Shown here: one piece after another, positions 17,715 to 26,455 of the stretch
How the letters are laid out: each line of letters starts with the position of its first letter
How positions within the stretch are numbered: the first letter of the stretch is position 1
DNA from: Shewanella donghaensis
Lineage (GTDB): Bacteria; Pseudomonadota; Gammaproteobacteria; Enterobacterales; Shewanellaceae
Length of the DNA: 64,000 bases
Reading direction: 5' to 3'
Assembly (NCBI RefSeq): GCF_007567505.1
Contig: NZ_CP041783.1
Span: forward strand, 4,402,001-4,466,000
The notes under the pieces: model-generated
What the model was told of the DNA's origin: nothing
Seen by the model: only the letters and a program-made list of their open reading frames with translations
The model's database searches: none
Program-made: the position numbers and the translations under genes

Positions 17715-18005
17715 TTACCGAGGTATTTTTTTTTCGTTATTGCTGTTTTTTGAGGAATCATCATTGATGATTTTTTCTTCAGTGCTAAGACGTTGGTAAC
17801 CCATTTCTATTAGCTGCGCATTTATGCAATCTACTATGAATTGTTGTTTTTCAATGATATCTACTTGATCTTCTATTGCGATCTTCTGGCATGCATCAGT
17901 AAGTGAATTGATGGTATCAATCGGTGGAGTCAAGTTGTTAGCACTTACCAAGCTACTGAACCCGCTTGTGGTAAGCAAACTGATAATAAGCAGTGCTTTT
18001 TTCAT
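17715..18005 (-). CDS. Small secreted protein of unknown function
   Basis: 96 residues with a signal peptide (MKKALLIISLLTTSGFSSLVSA) and a short mature domain holding two cysteines (ACQKIA, FIVDCIN) in a helical context, then an Asn/Ser/Lys-rich tail. I do not recognise the family. ATG 18005 is preceded by AAGGAAC. It precedes the mipA-like operon by 139 bases on the same strand, so it could be co-regulated, but an independent promoter is just as possible. The cysteine pair suggests a periplasmic disulfide. Confidence 0.65.
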   Translation of the reverse strand: MKKALLIISLLTTSGFSSLVSANNLTPPIDTINSLTDACQKIAIEDQVDIIEKQQFIVDCINAQLIEMGYQRLSTEEKIINDDSSKNSNNEKKIPR

Positions 18006-18176
18006 AGTATGTTCCTTTATGAGAACTATTATTTTATGGCTAATTTTTAGAGGCTAACCAATGAGGAAATGACTTTTAGCCTCTGAACATTATTTTAATA
18101 CTGATTTTATCATGAAGTAAAATAGCTATCGCTAATCTTCAATTGCATAGATTAGTGTACATAAATATCAATTAGT

Positions 18177-18662
18177 TCATTTGCGGCGGATAAAATCAAT
18201 CGAAGCAGTATCTAAACAACGTTTGGAAATATAATGTTTAGCGGTTTTAGTTGCGATAAGAAAGCCTTGCTCGGTCTCTGACACGCGATAAACTTCATTC
18301 CAGAGTAACTGATGATCGATATAGGCTGATTTGGTGTGTATACCTTGCTCATCGATAGTAAGATTGACAGGGTTACTCGCTGATTTACTCATAAGCTGCC
18401 TCATCAACCACCATGCGCGATTAAATCGAACTTGTAAGCCTTCAACGATACCAAGACCAATGGCAAAGTAGGCAATATAGGGATTAACATCAGTTGCAGT
18501 TAACATAAAGCCCGCAACAACAAATGCTAAGGCTTTTAAGTAACGTTTAGGGCTGGTATTTATCTCGACGGACTCATCGAAGGTTTCTTCAAAGTGAGAC
18601 CGATCTAAAATATATTCAATCGAATAACTATAAGGTGTTGTTTTTACTTTACTGCCTGACAT
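18177..18662 (-). CDS. YcxB-like membrane protein
   Basis: 161 residues with two adjacent membrane segments (about residues 42-58 and 61-78, ALAFVVAGFMLTATDV and YIAYFAIGLGIVEGL) flanked by a polar N-terminus and a C-terminal beta domain (NLTIDEQGIHTKSAY...LLWNEVYRVSETEQGFLI) typical of YcxB-like C-terminal regions. Function unknown; families of this type resemble small PH-like membrane domains. It lies 31 bases downstream of glnD on the same strand and may be co-transcribed with it. Confidence 0.7.
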   Translation of the reverse strand: MSGSKVKTTPYSYSIEYILDRSHFEETFDESVEINTSPKRYLKALAFVVAGFMLTATDVNPYIAYFAIGLGIVEGLQVRFNRAWWLMRQLMSKSASNPVNLTIDEQGIHTKSAYIDHQLLWNEVYRVSETEQGFLIATKTAKHYISKRCLDTASIDFIRRK

Positions 18663-18693
18663 ACATCGCTCGTTACAATCTTAATTGGGGTAA

Positions 18694-21336
18694 TTATAAG
18701 GTTGAAGTGATCGATTTAACTAATTTTTCCTGCAATTCTATCTGCTCTTCTTCAGAGAGTTGTGAGCCATATTGATTTGATAATGCAAACACATTATCAG
18801 CTCTTTCTCCTACGGTACTGATCGCTGCTGAATGAATGGTTAAGTCTAATGACCTGAAAGCGCTGGCTATTTGCCCCATGAATTCGTGCGTTTCTAAAGC
18901 AAGTACATGCACTAATGTTCGGTCAGCTTTCTTAGAGTGAATGAACTCAATGGTTGGCTTATTATCGAAGTTTTTCGTATGTCTTGATGGACGTTTGGTC
19001 GGTGGCGTTACATTGTTATCAATGACCTGACGTAACTTTAAGGTGACTTGTTTGCGGCGCTGGGCACTAAAAATAGATTTGCCATCAAAATCGAGTACTT
19101 TGAATGCTTCAACCACATAGCCATCTTTTGTCTGAGATATCTGGGCTTGTTTCACTGAAATTTTTAAGGTCGATAAGGTGTTAAATAGTGAAATAAATAA
19201 TCCAGGTCTGTCTTTGGTATAAACAAAAACGTCACTACAGCCGTTTACGTTACTGTCATCAACTAAAATTAAAGAGGAAGTATCACTTTCTGAGCCTATT
19301 TCATGCTCCAGTTGGTGGGAAAGTATCCCTAAAGAATATTTCGCTATTTCACAGGGTTCAGCATTACTGAAAAATGATAATGGCAGTCTTTTCCAAAGTC
19401 GCTGAATATTGTCATTTAGCTCAGTGGTAATTTCAGCTTCTTCACTAATAATACTTAACGCTTCTTGCTTATGTTCTCTGACCACCGTTCTGAGCTGTAA
19501 TACATTCTCAAGTCCGTTGCGTAATGCTTTACGTGTCGCAAAATAGAGGTCTGTTAATAAACTGGCTTTCCAATCATTCCAAAGGTCATCGTTGGTGGCT
19601 TGTATATCTGCAACGGTTAAACAATAAAGTGCATCAAGTTTGGTGATGCTACCGACTGTTTTAGCGAAGGTTTTAATGACTTCCGGATCGTGAATGTCCA
19701 TTCGTTGGGAGGTAATAGACATAAGTAGGTGTTGCTCGACCAGCCAACTGATTAACTGTTGTTGTGAGTTTTTTAATCCATGAAAGCTGGCAAATAGCTT
19801 GGCATCTACAGCCCCTAATTTACTGTGATCACCACCTCGACCTTTAGCAAGATCATGGAACAATGCTGCGAATAAAATTGACTCTTTAGCTTGAAAACGA
19901 CCGAAAATATCTGCAGCGAGTTTTTGATCTGGTTTGATGCCATCTTGAGTTAAAGAATAGAGGTTTTTTAATAATTTATGGGTGTGTTCATCAACCGTGT
20001 AAGCATGAAATAAATCAAACTGCATTTGCCCTACGACTTCACGCCATTGGGGGAAATAAGAAGCTAAAATACCATGCTGATGCATTAAGGTAATGGCTAG
20101 GCCCATGCCTTGTGGGTGTTTGAATAGTTTTACAAATAACTCTCTGCAGACTTGGTAATCTTGCAAATCGCCCATTAAGCGACGTCGTACCTGTCTTAAT
20201 AAGCGCAGTGTTTCAGGGGTAATGCCTTTAATTTTGCAATTATATTCAGCAATGAAATAAAACATCGACATAATTTGGGTGCGGTCAATGAATACATCTT
20301 GGTTACGCGCGTTAATCTGACCGTTCCAAATCTCAAAATTATCATTGATAGGAATGATGTTGTTTTGCTCTTGTGGCGCAATTTCGCGTTGAAAATAGGC
20401 CATAAGCATCAAGTTTAATTCGCGTGTACGTTTCATTGCTCGGAACAATTGGCGCATCATTTTTTCAATAGTGATGTTGCCACTGTCACCAAACCCCTGC
20501 AATTGAGCAACTTCGGCTTGATGTTGCAGTAATAACCGATTCTCTGGTCGACTGGATGCTCGATGTAGTGCAAATCGTGTCCGCCAGATAAAGTTTTGAC
20601 ACTCCATTAATTCGGCATACTCATCATCAGTCAGAAACTTAAGGGTTTTAAGGTCTTTTAGATCATCAATTGAAAAATGCTTGCGGGCTATCCAGGTAAT
20701 GGTTTGGATATCCCTCATGCCACCGGGACTATTCTTTAAGTTTGGTTCAATATTAAATGCTGTGCCTTGGGCTTTATTATGTCTTATTTGTTGTTCTTCA
20801 AATTTTGCATTAAAGAAGTCTGCACTACTCCAAACACTTTCACCGTAAAGTTTACTGATAACCTGGTGTTGATGATTTTCATGTCCACAAATATGACGAA
20901 TTTCAAGCAGGGTAGTCGCGATGGTGACATCTTCTCTACAAGCCACAAATGTGTCATCTAAGCGTCTAACTGCATGACCTAAATCTAAACCTAAGTCCCA
21001 AAGTTGGGTAAGGAAATCGCTAATTTTAGCGGCGTCAGCAGAGGACAAGGTATCATTGTGGATAATACAAATATCGATATCAGAAAAGGGATGCAGAGTT
21101 TGTCTACCGTAACCGCCAACTGCGTTGAGAGAGATCTCATTAGTATCGAATGTAAAACAGTGCCAAAGGTGGCTGAGTAATTTATCGAAGTATTTAGCGC
21201 GAAGGGTGAGGATCTCACCTATAGAGCTACAGGTGACTTGTGTTTCTAACCAGATATCAAAATCAGTAATGGCCTGTTTTAGTTCCGCAATGCTCATTTC
21301 TGGCTGTAAAATCGGATAAACTGGTTGAGAAGACAT
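18694..21336 (-). CDS. glnD: Bifunctional [protein-PII] uridylyltransferase/uridylyl-removing enzyme GlnD
   Basis: Central nitrogen sensor: uridylylates PII when glutamine is low and deuridylylates it when glutamine is high. 880 residues, typical length. Order: nucleotidyltransferase domain with GGYGRQTLHPFSDIDI (residues 74-89, the metal-binding SDID), PII-modifying helical region, HD hydrolase domain with HDLAKGRGGDHS (around 494), and two C-terminal ACT domains (DVFVYTKDRPGLF and TLVHVLALETHEFMGQIA) that sense glutamine. ATG 21336 follows an AAGGAG box. The YcxB-like gene follows by 31 bases. Confidence 0.97.
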   Translation of the reverse strand: MSSQPVYPILQPEMSIAELKQAITDFDIWLETQVTCSSIGEILTLRAKYFDKLLSHLWHCFTFDTNEISLNAVGGYGRQTLHPFSDIDICIIHNDTLSSADAAKISDFLTQLWDLGLDLGHAVRRLDDTFVACREDVTIATTLLEIRHICGHENHQHQVISKLYGESVWSSADFFNAKFEEQQIRHNKAQGTAFNIEPNLKNSPGGMRDIQTITWIARKHFSIDDLKDLKTLKFLTDDEYAELMECQNFIWRTRFALHRASSRPENRLLLQHQAEVAQLQGFGDSGNITIEKMMRQLFRAMKRTRELNLMLMAYFQREIAPQEQNNIIPINDNFEIWNGQINARNQDVFIDRTQIMSMFYFIAEYNCKIKGITPETLRLLRQVRRRLMGDLQDYQVCRELFVKLFKHPQGMGLAITLMHQHGILASYFPQWREVVGQMQFDLFHAYTVDEHTHKLLKNLYSLTQDGIKPDQKLAADIFGRFQAKESILFAALFHDLAKGRGGDHSKLGAVDAKLFASFHGLKNSQQQLISWLVEQHLLMSITSQRMDIHDPEVIKTFAKTVGSITKLDALYCLTVADIQATNDDLWNDWKASLLTDLYFATRKALRNGLENVLQLRTVVREHKQEALSIISEEAEITTELNDNIQRLWKRLPLSFFSNAEPCEIAKYSLGILSHQLEHEIGSESDTSSLILVDDSNVNGCSDVFVYTKDRPGLFISLFNTLSTLKISVKQAQISQTKDGYVVEAFKVLDFDGKSIFSAQRRKQVTLKLRQVIDNNVTPPTKRPSRHTKNFDNKPTIEFIHSKKADRTLVHVLALETHEFMGQIASAFRSLDLTIHSAAISTVGERADNVFALSNQYGSQLSEEEQIELQEKLVKSITSTL

Positions 21337-21459
21337 ATAACTCCTTGTTGATATACTCCCTTTTAGGGTATGCGATTTAGTTTACCAACTCAAACTATCC
21401 AGTAAAATCATTCGTAATAAGTTAATTCTTTTAAATATTGAAATGAGAATAAATTAAAA

Positions 21460-22170
21460 ATGCAGAGTAAAAGAAGCCGTTTAGACCAGTTTTTGGCAAA
21501 AAGGCTACAACAGCCAAAGAAGGCTATCAGATTGATTTTACTCGCTGGTCGTGTACAGCTTGATGGGGTTATCTGCAAAGACATGGATCGTCAAATTGAT
21601 GAATTTACCCATATCTGTTTTGATGAGAAAACTTTGCAAAATAATCGCAAGCAGTACTACATGTTGCACAAACCTGTAGGTGTCGTGAGCGCGACGATAG
21701 ATGATATTCATCAGACGGCTCTGTCTTTGTTAAGAGGTGTTGATCTCGATTTAATGCATATTGCAGGACGACTCGATTTAAATTCTACCGGTTTATTGCT
21801 TATAACCAATGACAGTAAATGGTCGCAAGCGTTAATGGCGCCAGAGACTAAAGTCAGTAAACAGTATTTGGTTACGTTAGAAAATCCCATCGATGAAAGT
21901 TATATAAGTGCTTTTAATGAAGGAATGTATTTTGACTATGAGGACTCAACAACCTTACCTGCTCAACTTATTATTGTGTCTGATTTCCAAGCGAGGGTGA
22001 CGTTACAAGAAGGTAAGTATCATCAAATAAAGCGTATGTTTGGCCGTTTTAGAAATCCTGTAGTCGCTCTGCATCGGGAGTCTATTGGTAATTTAGTGCT
22101 CGATAAAGCCTTAGTGCCAGGTCACTTTCGTCATCTCACAGATTCAGAAATTAACTTAACCCAAACTTAA
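21460..22170 (+). CDS. RsuA-family 16S rRNA pseudouridine synthase
   Basis: 236 residues. S4 RNA-binding domain at the N-terminus (RLDQFLAKRL...RLILLAGRVQLDG, residues about 7-40), then the pseudouridine synthase core with YMLHKPVGVVSAT, catalytic aspartate in GRLDLNSTGLLLITND (around residue 105) and EGKYHQIKRMFG. Arrangement and length match RsuA, which makes pseudouridine 516 in 16S rRNA, more closely than RluE/RluF. Unlike E. coli RsuA the N-terminal region is more basic (QSKRSR). Divergent from glnD. Confidence 0.88.
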   Translation: MQSKRSRLDQFLAKRLQQPKKAIRLILLAGRVQLDGVICKDMDRQIDEFTHICFDEKTLQNNRKQYYMLHKPVGVVSATIDDIHQTALSLLRGVDLDLMHIAGRLDLNSTGLLLITNDSKWSQALMAPETKVSKQYLVTLENPIDESYISAFNEGMYFDYEDSTTLPAQLIIVSDFQARVTLQEGKYHQIKRMFGRFRNPVVALHRESIGNLVLDKALVPGHFRHLTDSEINLTQT

Positions 22171-22269
22171 GGGAAGCTTAACTTAAGCTTAAATAGCGGA
22201 AGTAGATCAATTTATTCTAATATTCACCATGCTATGTTTGAAACAATAAGGTGATTATTAGGTCAAATA

Positions 22270-23229
22270 ATGGATTTCAAAGCGCTTAAAAAAATCAGTG
22301 AGTTAGATGTGTTTAGCCTATTGGTTTTTAAAATTATTTACGAAACGGGTTTTGCCAATCTTGCAGCAAGAGAACTCAATGTTTCAGCGCCTAAAATTAG
22401 CCGTTGTCTGACATCATTAAGGTTAATTTTTGAAGATGAATTGTTTTATCGTCGCCAACAAGGCTTAAGAGCTACAGCCCTTGCCGAGCACTTGTATCAA
22501 CCTATCTGTAATTTCTGCGAATCAGCATCTCAAATCGAAAGAATCATCCAAGAAGGTAATAGCACCAATTCTTCATCGGTGCTAAATATTGCAGTGACTC
22601 CCGGAATCATCACCTCTTTAGCGATGGAGCTCGGCAGCGAAAGCATTATGGATAAACTGGGTAAAGTACGAATACATATTTGGAATGAGCATTCGGAAGA
22701 TTTAATTCATCAGGGTGATATTGATATAGGAATCAATTTTTCCCCTGCAAGCGTAACCGATCTGGTATCAGAAAGCCTTGGCGTGGCTAAATCAACTTCG
22801 ATAGTGGCCAGAAGAAATCATGATCTTTGGAAAAGTGGTAACATTTGCTTAGATGATATTGCTGAACACCCATTTTTGATTTTAGAAGGGGCCGGATACA
22901 ACGATAAGTTAGATCCTTTTCAAGTATATTGCCGCCAAGCAGGTATTGAGCCATCTAGTGTGAGTAGAGTGAGATCTTCAGAGGAGTGGTTTTGTCATTT
23001 ACTCACTATGCGCAGTTTCAGCTTTATGACCCCATCAGAAGCTAAAATGGCAAAGAACTTTTCTGCATTACGTGTGGAGACTTTATCTGCTGTTGAAAGA
23101 GAAAAATTAGCTGGAGGTGGCATGAATCCTCAATACCATTTAATTGAAAGAACAGCTACGTATCGACCTTACTGTCAAGATAGTCGCAAGTTAATCTTAG
23201 ATACCGTCGTTGGCGTTATCACTGCTTAA
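22270..23229 (+). CDS. LysR-family transcriptional regulator
   Basis: 319 residues. N-terminal winged helix-turn-helix (about 12-72) with FANLAARELNVSAPKISRCLTSLR and LFYRRQQGLRATALAE; C-terminal periplasmic-binding-like effector domain. The HTH lacks the usual SQPA/SxxI core, reading NVSAPKISRCL instead, as in a subset of Shewanella regulators. The next gene on the strand, 392 bases on, is a decaheme surface cytochrome, and the gap contains a T-N11-A palindrome of LysR-box form; control of the cytochrome is inferred. LysR genes beside multiheme cytochromes are common in Shewanella. Confidence 0.9.
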   Translation: MDFKALKKISELDVFSLLVFKIIYETGFANLAARELNVSAPKISRCLTSLRLIFEDELFYRRQQGLRATALAEHLYQPICNFCESASQIERIIQEGNSTNSSSVLNIAVTPGIITSLAMELGSESIMDKLGKVRIHIWNEHSEDLIHQGDIDIGINFSPASVTDLVSESLGVAKSTSIVARRNHDLWKSGNICLDDIAEHPFLILEGAGYNDKLDPFQVYCRQAGIEPSSVSRVRSSEEWFCHLLTMRSFSFMTPSEAKMAKNFSALRVETLSAVEREKLAGGGMNPQYHLIERTATYRPYCQDSRKLILDTVVGVITA

Positions 23230-23285
23230 TATTCAAATTGGCCTCAATAGAGGTCTTAGAGTTAATGGCATAATGGCTTTTCACT

Positions 23286-23375
23286 AAACCTCAACTCCTC
23301 ACAAAACCTCACTTTTTCGTTAAATCGTAATTTCTCGCCAGATCTCAATTTCTAGTAATAACTCAACTGCTAAAA
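23286..23375. repeat. Degenerate 18-bp tandem repeat, five units
   Basis: Five consecutive 18-base units starting at 23286, 23304, 23322, 23340 and 23358. Approximate unit AAATCTCAATTTCTCGTA; each unit keeps an A-rich start, a (T/C)CTCAA-like core and a TCTCG-like end, with divergence between units. Related arrays lie at 53278-53330 and, with a 15-16 bp period, at 39528-39589. Confidence 0.7.
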
Positions 23376-23458
23376 ACGAAAAAGCCTTAATTCATAAACT
23401 TTACAGATTAATTTTATGATTAACGGTTTTTTACTATATCCCTACTTTTTATAGGCCG

Positions 23459-23475
23459 ATTTCGATATCCGAAAT
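23459..23475. promoter_or_regulatory. Candidate LysR-type operator upstream of the decaheme cytochrome
   Basis: Perfect inverted repeat ATTTCG-ATATC-CGAAAT. The inner T at 23461 and A at 23473 give the symmetric T-N11-A spacing of LysR-regulator boxes. It lies about 147 bases upstream of the cytochrome start. Confidence 0.4.
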
Positions 23476-23621
23476 TACCAAAATTGAATTGTGAAATTCA
23501 TGTTTAAGAATCTTTAAATTTCAATCACAAACATGACACAAAAAAAATACATCTTAAGAGGTATCTTTTATATTTATATTACTGCTTATGCAGATATAGA
23601 TACTAAAAAAGGGATCCGATT

Positions 23622-25931
23622 ATGAAAACATATAAAAAATCGATTCTAGCAGCAGCGTTAGTCGCTGCTATTGGATTAACGGGTTGTAGTGATGGTGAAG
23701 ATGGAAAAGATGGTGCACCAGGAGCTCCAGGTGAACCAGGTACTCCGGGTGATCCGGGTACACCAATTGGTAATGTAGTTGATACAGTTGATGCGGCAGC
23801 AGATTTTGTATTGACATTAATGCCAGCTGATATCGTGGTGGTAGGAAGTGATGATTTTACCATTAGGTTCACAGCAACAGGCAAGAATGCGAAAGGTGTT
23901 GATACCGCATTTACTGGATTAGAAAAAGTTGCGCTTTATGTGATGAACCAAGCGGAAAACACTTCTGATACTGGTGCTCCACTATTATGGGAAAACCATG
24001 CACTAACGAATGAGTTTGGCTCAAGTATGTATTGTACTCCAACGGGTATGGCGACAGCTCGTGGTGGCGCAGAGGTTGAAGCCTGTACTTTAGTTGAAGA
24101 TGAAGCAAATCCAGGAACTTACACTGGTACTTGGGAACATGAAGGCAATGCACCAGTCGTGCTTGCTGATGGCGATACCAACAATCTTTATCGCGTCATG
24201 GTGCGTACTTATGATGTAACCGATAGTACTGGTACAGGTATTTCTGACAAGCTTCTTTCTACCCCTGTTGATTTTATTCCAGCAACAGGTGAGTTAGCTA
24301 TTTCAATGAAAGATTCCGTTTCAAATGAAGCTTGTATCAAGTGTCATAGCACAATGGATGGTTATGAAGTTACCGATATTCGTATCGCAAACATTGGTGC
24401 CCATCATAATTATCAAAAAGTTGAAAATTGTGTAGCGTGTCATAACCCAGCTTATGCTGGCGGTGAAGACGATCCAGAAAAAGGCTATAACGCCAACTGG
24501 AATGCGATGATCCATACGCTTCATGCTGGTCATCATATTGACAATCTTGAAGGTGAAGCCAAAGAAATGTTTGGTGAAATCGGCTTCCCTGGAGAGATTA
24601 ATGATTGTACAACATGTCATGATAACGGTACTCAGTGGAATGACAATGTTTATGCAGAAGCGTGTGTTTCCTGTCATACCGATGTGAATTTAGCAACTGG
24701 CGAAAACCATCGTGGTATCGTGCCTGAAAGTGATGCAGCATGTTCTGGTTGTCATGGTGCTGGTAGCTTAAGCCCTGTACAAGCACATGGTCTTGGTGAA
24801 AGAGACGCGTTAGCAGATAAGTTCATTATTGATATTCAATCTGCAGTAGTTGAAGATTCTACAGTTGCTGACATGAGTACATTGGTTGTTACCTCTAAAG
24901 TAAGCATGAATGGTGCTTTACTTGATGCGACAACTTACGCTTCAATTACCGATTATATGACCAGTGGTAGTCGTGGTTTCTTAATTGGTACTCTAAATGC
25001 TGATACCGGTGCACTTACACATGGTTATAGCGGTGATGGTCACTTTAAAGTTGGCTTTACTGGTGGAGTTATGGGAGCGGATGGTATTTTAGTCAATAAA
25101 GTTGATTATGCTACCGAGTTATTAGTTGGCCCAATATACGCGACTGCTGAAGTTCAATTATGTGGTGCAGATGGTGAGATTGTTGAGTGTACAACGAATG
25201 ATGATGGCGACATTGTTGAAATCGGTGTAGCTAACCAGGCAGTCACTAAATACTTTAACTTAACGCCAGATGCTGATGCGGTTGAAATGCGCATTGCGGA
25301 TGCTGATCGCACAACAGTCAGTGAAGCTAAGTGTAATGCTTGTCATGGTAACCTTACTCACATAAAGGGAACACATGGTGTCACAGAGTTTACACAATGT
25401 GTTGCTTGTCATAGTGAGAACTTGGGCGCTGTGCCAAGTTACCACAAGGTAGTGACTTATAAGACAGATGAAGTTGATGCTGAAGGTAATGCTATTTGGG
25501 CGGAAGTCGAAGGATTAACTTTTGCTAACCGTGATCTTGTCACTGTAGCTCACCGTTTCCATAATGGTAATTGGGATGGAGAGCCAGCAGTTTATCGTGA
25601 TGCTGATGGCAACCTAAATGGTTACTCTGCTGTTGAAACTGACTGTCAAGCTTGTCATAAAGACGATAGCACCTTATTTGCTGCTGACGGTGGATTGACT
25701 TCAGGTAAACGTTCTGTCGAAACCGATGCAGGGTTTATCTCTCCAATAGCGGAAGCTTGTCGTAGTTGTCATGTTAGTGCTTCAGCTTTGGCTCACTTTA
25801 AGAGTAATGGTGCATATGTTCAGGATGAGCCTGGTTCAGTAGTTAATCTACCTGTTGAATCTTGTTCTACTTGTCATGCTGAAGGCAAAACTTACGGTAT
25901 TGACGTAATGCATTCAGGTGCTAGCCACTAG
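23622..25931 (+). CDS. OmcA/MtrC-family decaheme c-type cytochrome, outer-membrane lipoprotein
   Basis: 769-residue exported cytochrome. Signal peptide with lipobox LTGC (Cys22), so probably lipid-anchored on the cell surface, followed by a collagen-like Gly-X-Y linker (about residues 25-46). Ten CXXCH sites: five from C238 to about 380 (CIKCH, CVACH, CTTCH, CVSCH, CSGCH) and five from about 570 to C748 (CNACH, CVACH, CQACH, CRSCH, CSTCH), each cluster preceded by a beta domain, the four-domain plan of MtrC/OmcA. Domain III has the family's CX8C disulfide (C514, C523); domain I has C138/C155. Likely passes electrons to metal oxides, flavins or other extracellular acceptors. No MtrA/MtrB-type partner genes are adjacent. 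Confidence 0.93.
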   Translation: MKTYKKSILAAALVAAIGLTGCSDGEDGKDGAPGAPGEPGTPGDPGTPIGNVVDTVDAAADFVLTLMPADIVVVGSDDFTIRFTATGKNAKGVDTAFTGLEKVALYVMNQAENTSDTGAPLLWENHALTNEFGSSMYCTPTGMATARGGAEVEACTLVEDEANPGTYTGTWEHEGNAPVVLADGDTNNLYRVMVRTYDVTDSTGTGISDKLLSTPVDFIPATGELAISMKDSVSNEACIKCHSTMDGYEVTDIRIANIGAHHNYQKVENCVACHNPAYAGGEDDPEKGYNANWNAMIHTLHAGHHIDNLEGEAKEMFGEIGFPGEINDCTTCHDNGTQWNDNVYAEACVSCHTDVNLATGENHRGIVPESDAACSGCHGAGSLSPVQAHGLGERDALADKFIIDIQSAVVEDSTVADMSTLVVTSKVSMNGALLDATTYASITDYMTSGSRGFLIGTLNADTGALTHGYSGDGHFKVGFTGGVMGADGILVNKVDYATELLVGPIYATAEVQLCGADGEIVECTTNDDGDIVEIGVANQAVTKYFNLTPDADAVEMRIADADRTTVSEAKCNACHGNLTHIKGTHGVTEFTQCVACHSENLGAVPSYHKVVTYKTDEVDAEGNAIWAEVEGLTFANRDLVTVAHRFHNGNWDGEPAVYRDADGNLNGYSAVETDCQACHKDDSTLFAADGGLTSGKRSVETDAGFISPIAEACRSCHVSASALAHFKSNGAYVQDEPGSVVNLPVESCSTCHAEGKTYGIDVMHSGASH

Positions 25932-25995
25932 GAAAGAGCATTAAGTTTTAAAATAAGCATTTATCTGTAGTCCCTGCAAGGTACAGAAAAATGTC

Positions 25996-26024
25996 AAAAG
26001 GAGCCCTAGGGCTCCTTTTTTTTG
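25996..26024 (+). terminator. Terminator of the decaheme cytochrome gene
   Basis: Perfect palindrome AAAGGAGCCC/GGGCTCCTTT around CTAG centre, followed by an eight-T run, about 65 bases after the stop. Confidence 0.92.
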
Positions 26025-26455
26025 TCCTACTTTTACAACCATTTGAATGAGTCTTTTTTTAGCTCTATCTGAGATATTTGTGCATAATTTTTGGTAATGT
26101 TTAAATCTGTGAACTAGTGCAATTATTAGGCTTTAAACCAAGGTTATTTCAGTGGTTGCTAAAGTGAAATGTCACTCATATTGTGACGGCTGTTGAGTTA
26201 TGGAGAAATTTGAAGGGTCAGTGATGCTTTTCGGTTTTTAATCGCTCTGTTAACACATTTACATTTCAAATCTATGATAAATATGATTATTAAAACTCTA
26301 AATGTAGTTCTAGCTTTGCAGTATTGTTGGTTGGTTTATTTGCTTGCCAGTAGGGCTTGTTCTAGAATCCGCGGCGTTAAGATTAACCATCGTTAATCTA
26401 GTGTGACGTCAACGTCGCGACTTAATCTATTGAACACTTTCTTTAGGGTTACTCA
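26025..26455. other. Long leader region upstream of the acetate permease gene
   Basis: About 430 bases without a credible gene. It contains overlapping inverted repeats AGTGA/TCACT and GTCAC/GTGAC at 26164-26187, the 8-bp-arm inverted repeat at 26380-26399 and the GACGT/ACGTC repeat at 26405-26416. This is an unusually long and symmetric-site-rich promoter region for a metabolic permease. Confidence 0.5.
26380..26416. promoter_or_regulatory. Paired inverted repeats upstream of the acetate permease gene
   Basis: AGATTAAC-CATC-GTTAATCT (26380-26399) followed five bases later by GACGT-CA-ACGTC (26405-26416), 40-75 bases before the ATG. Could be operators or an RNA hairpin in the 5' leader. Confidence 0.35.

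Larger units (their letters stand above)
23230..23621. other. Intergenic region between lysR-type gene and decaheme cytochrome
   Basis: No credible gene. It holds the degenerate 18-bp tandem repeat (23286-23375), a 6-bp-arm palindrome (23459-23475), a half-matching CRP-like TGTGA at 23490, and an AT-rich leader with the cytochrome's ribosome-binding site GGGATCC just before 23622. Confidence 0.7.

Noticed and set aside
23286..23375. CRISPR array
   Set aside because: Repeats are contiguous, degenerate and without unique spacers; there are no cas genes nearby.
23490..23508. CRP-like site TGTGA upstream of the decaheme cytochrome
   Set aside because: Only the left half matches; the right half (TGTTT) does not resemble TCACA, so it is too weak to annotate.
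24321..24786. Minus-strand frames inside the decaheme cytochrome gene
   Set aside because: They are reverse-strand shadows of a gene with ten clear heme motifs and show no domain of their own.
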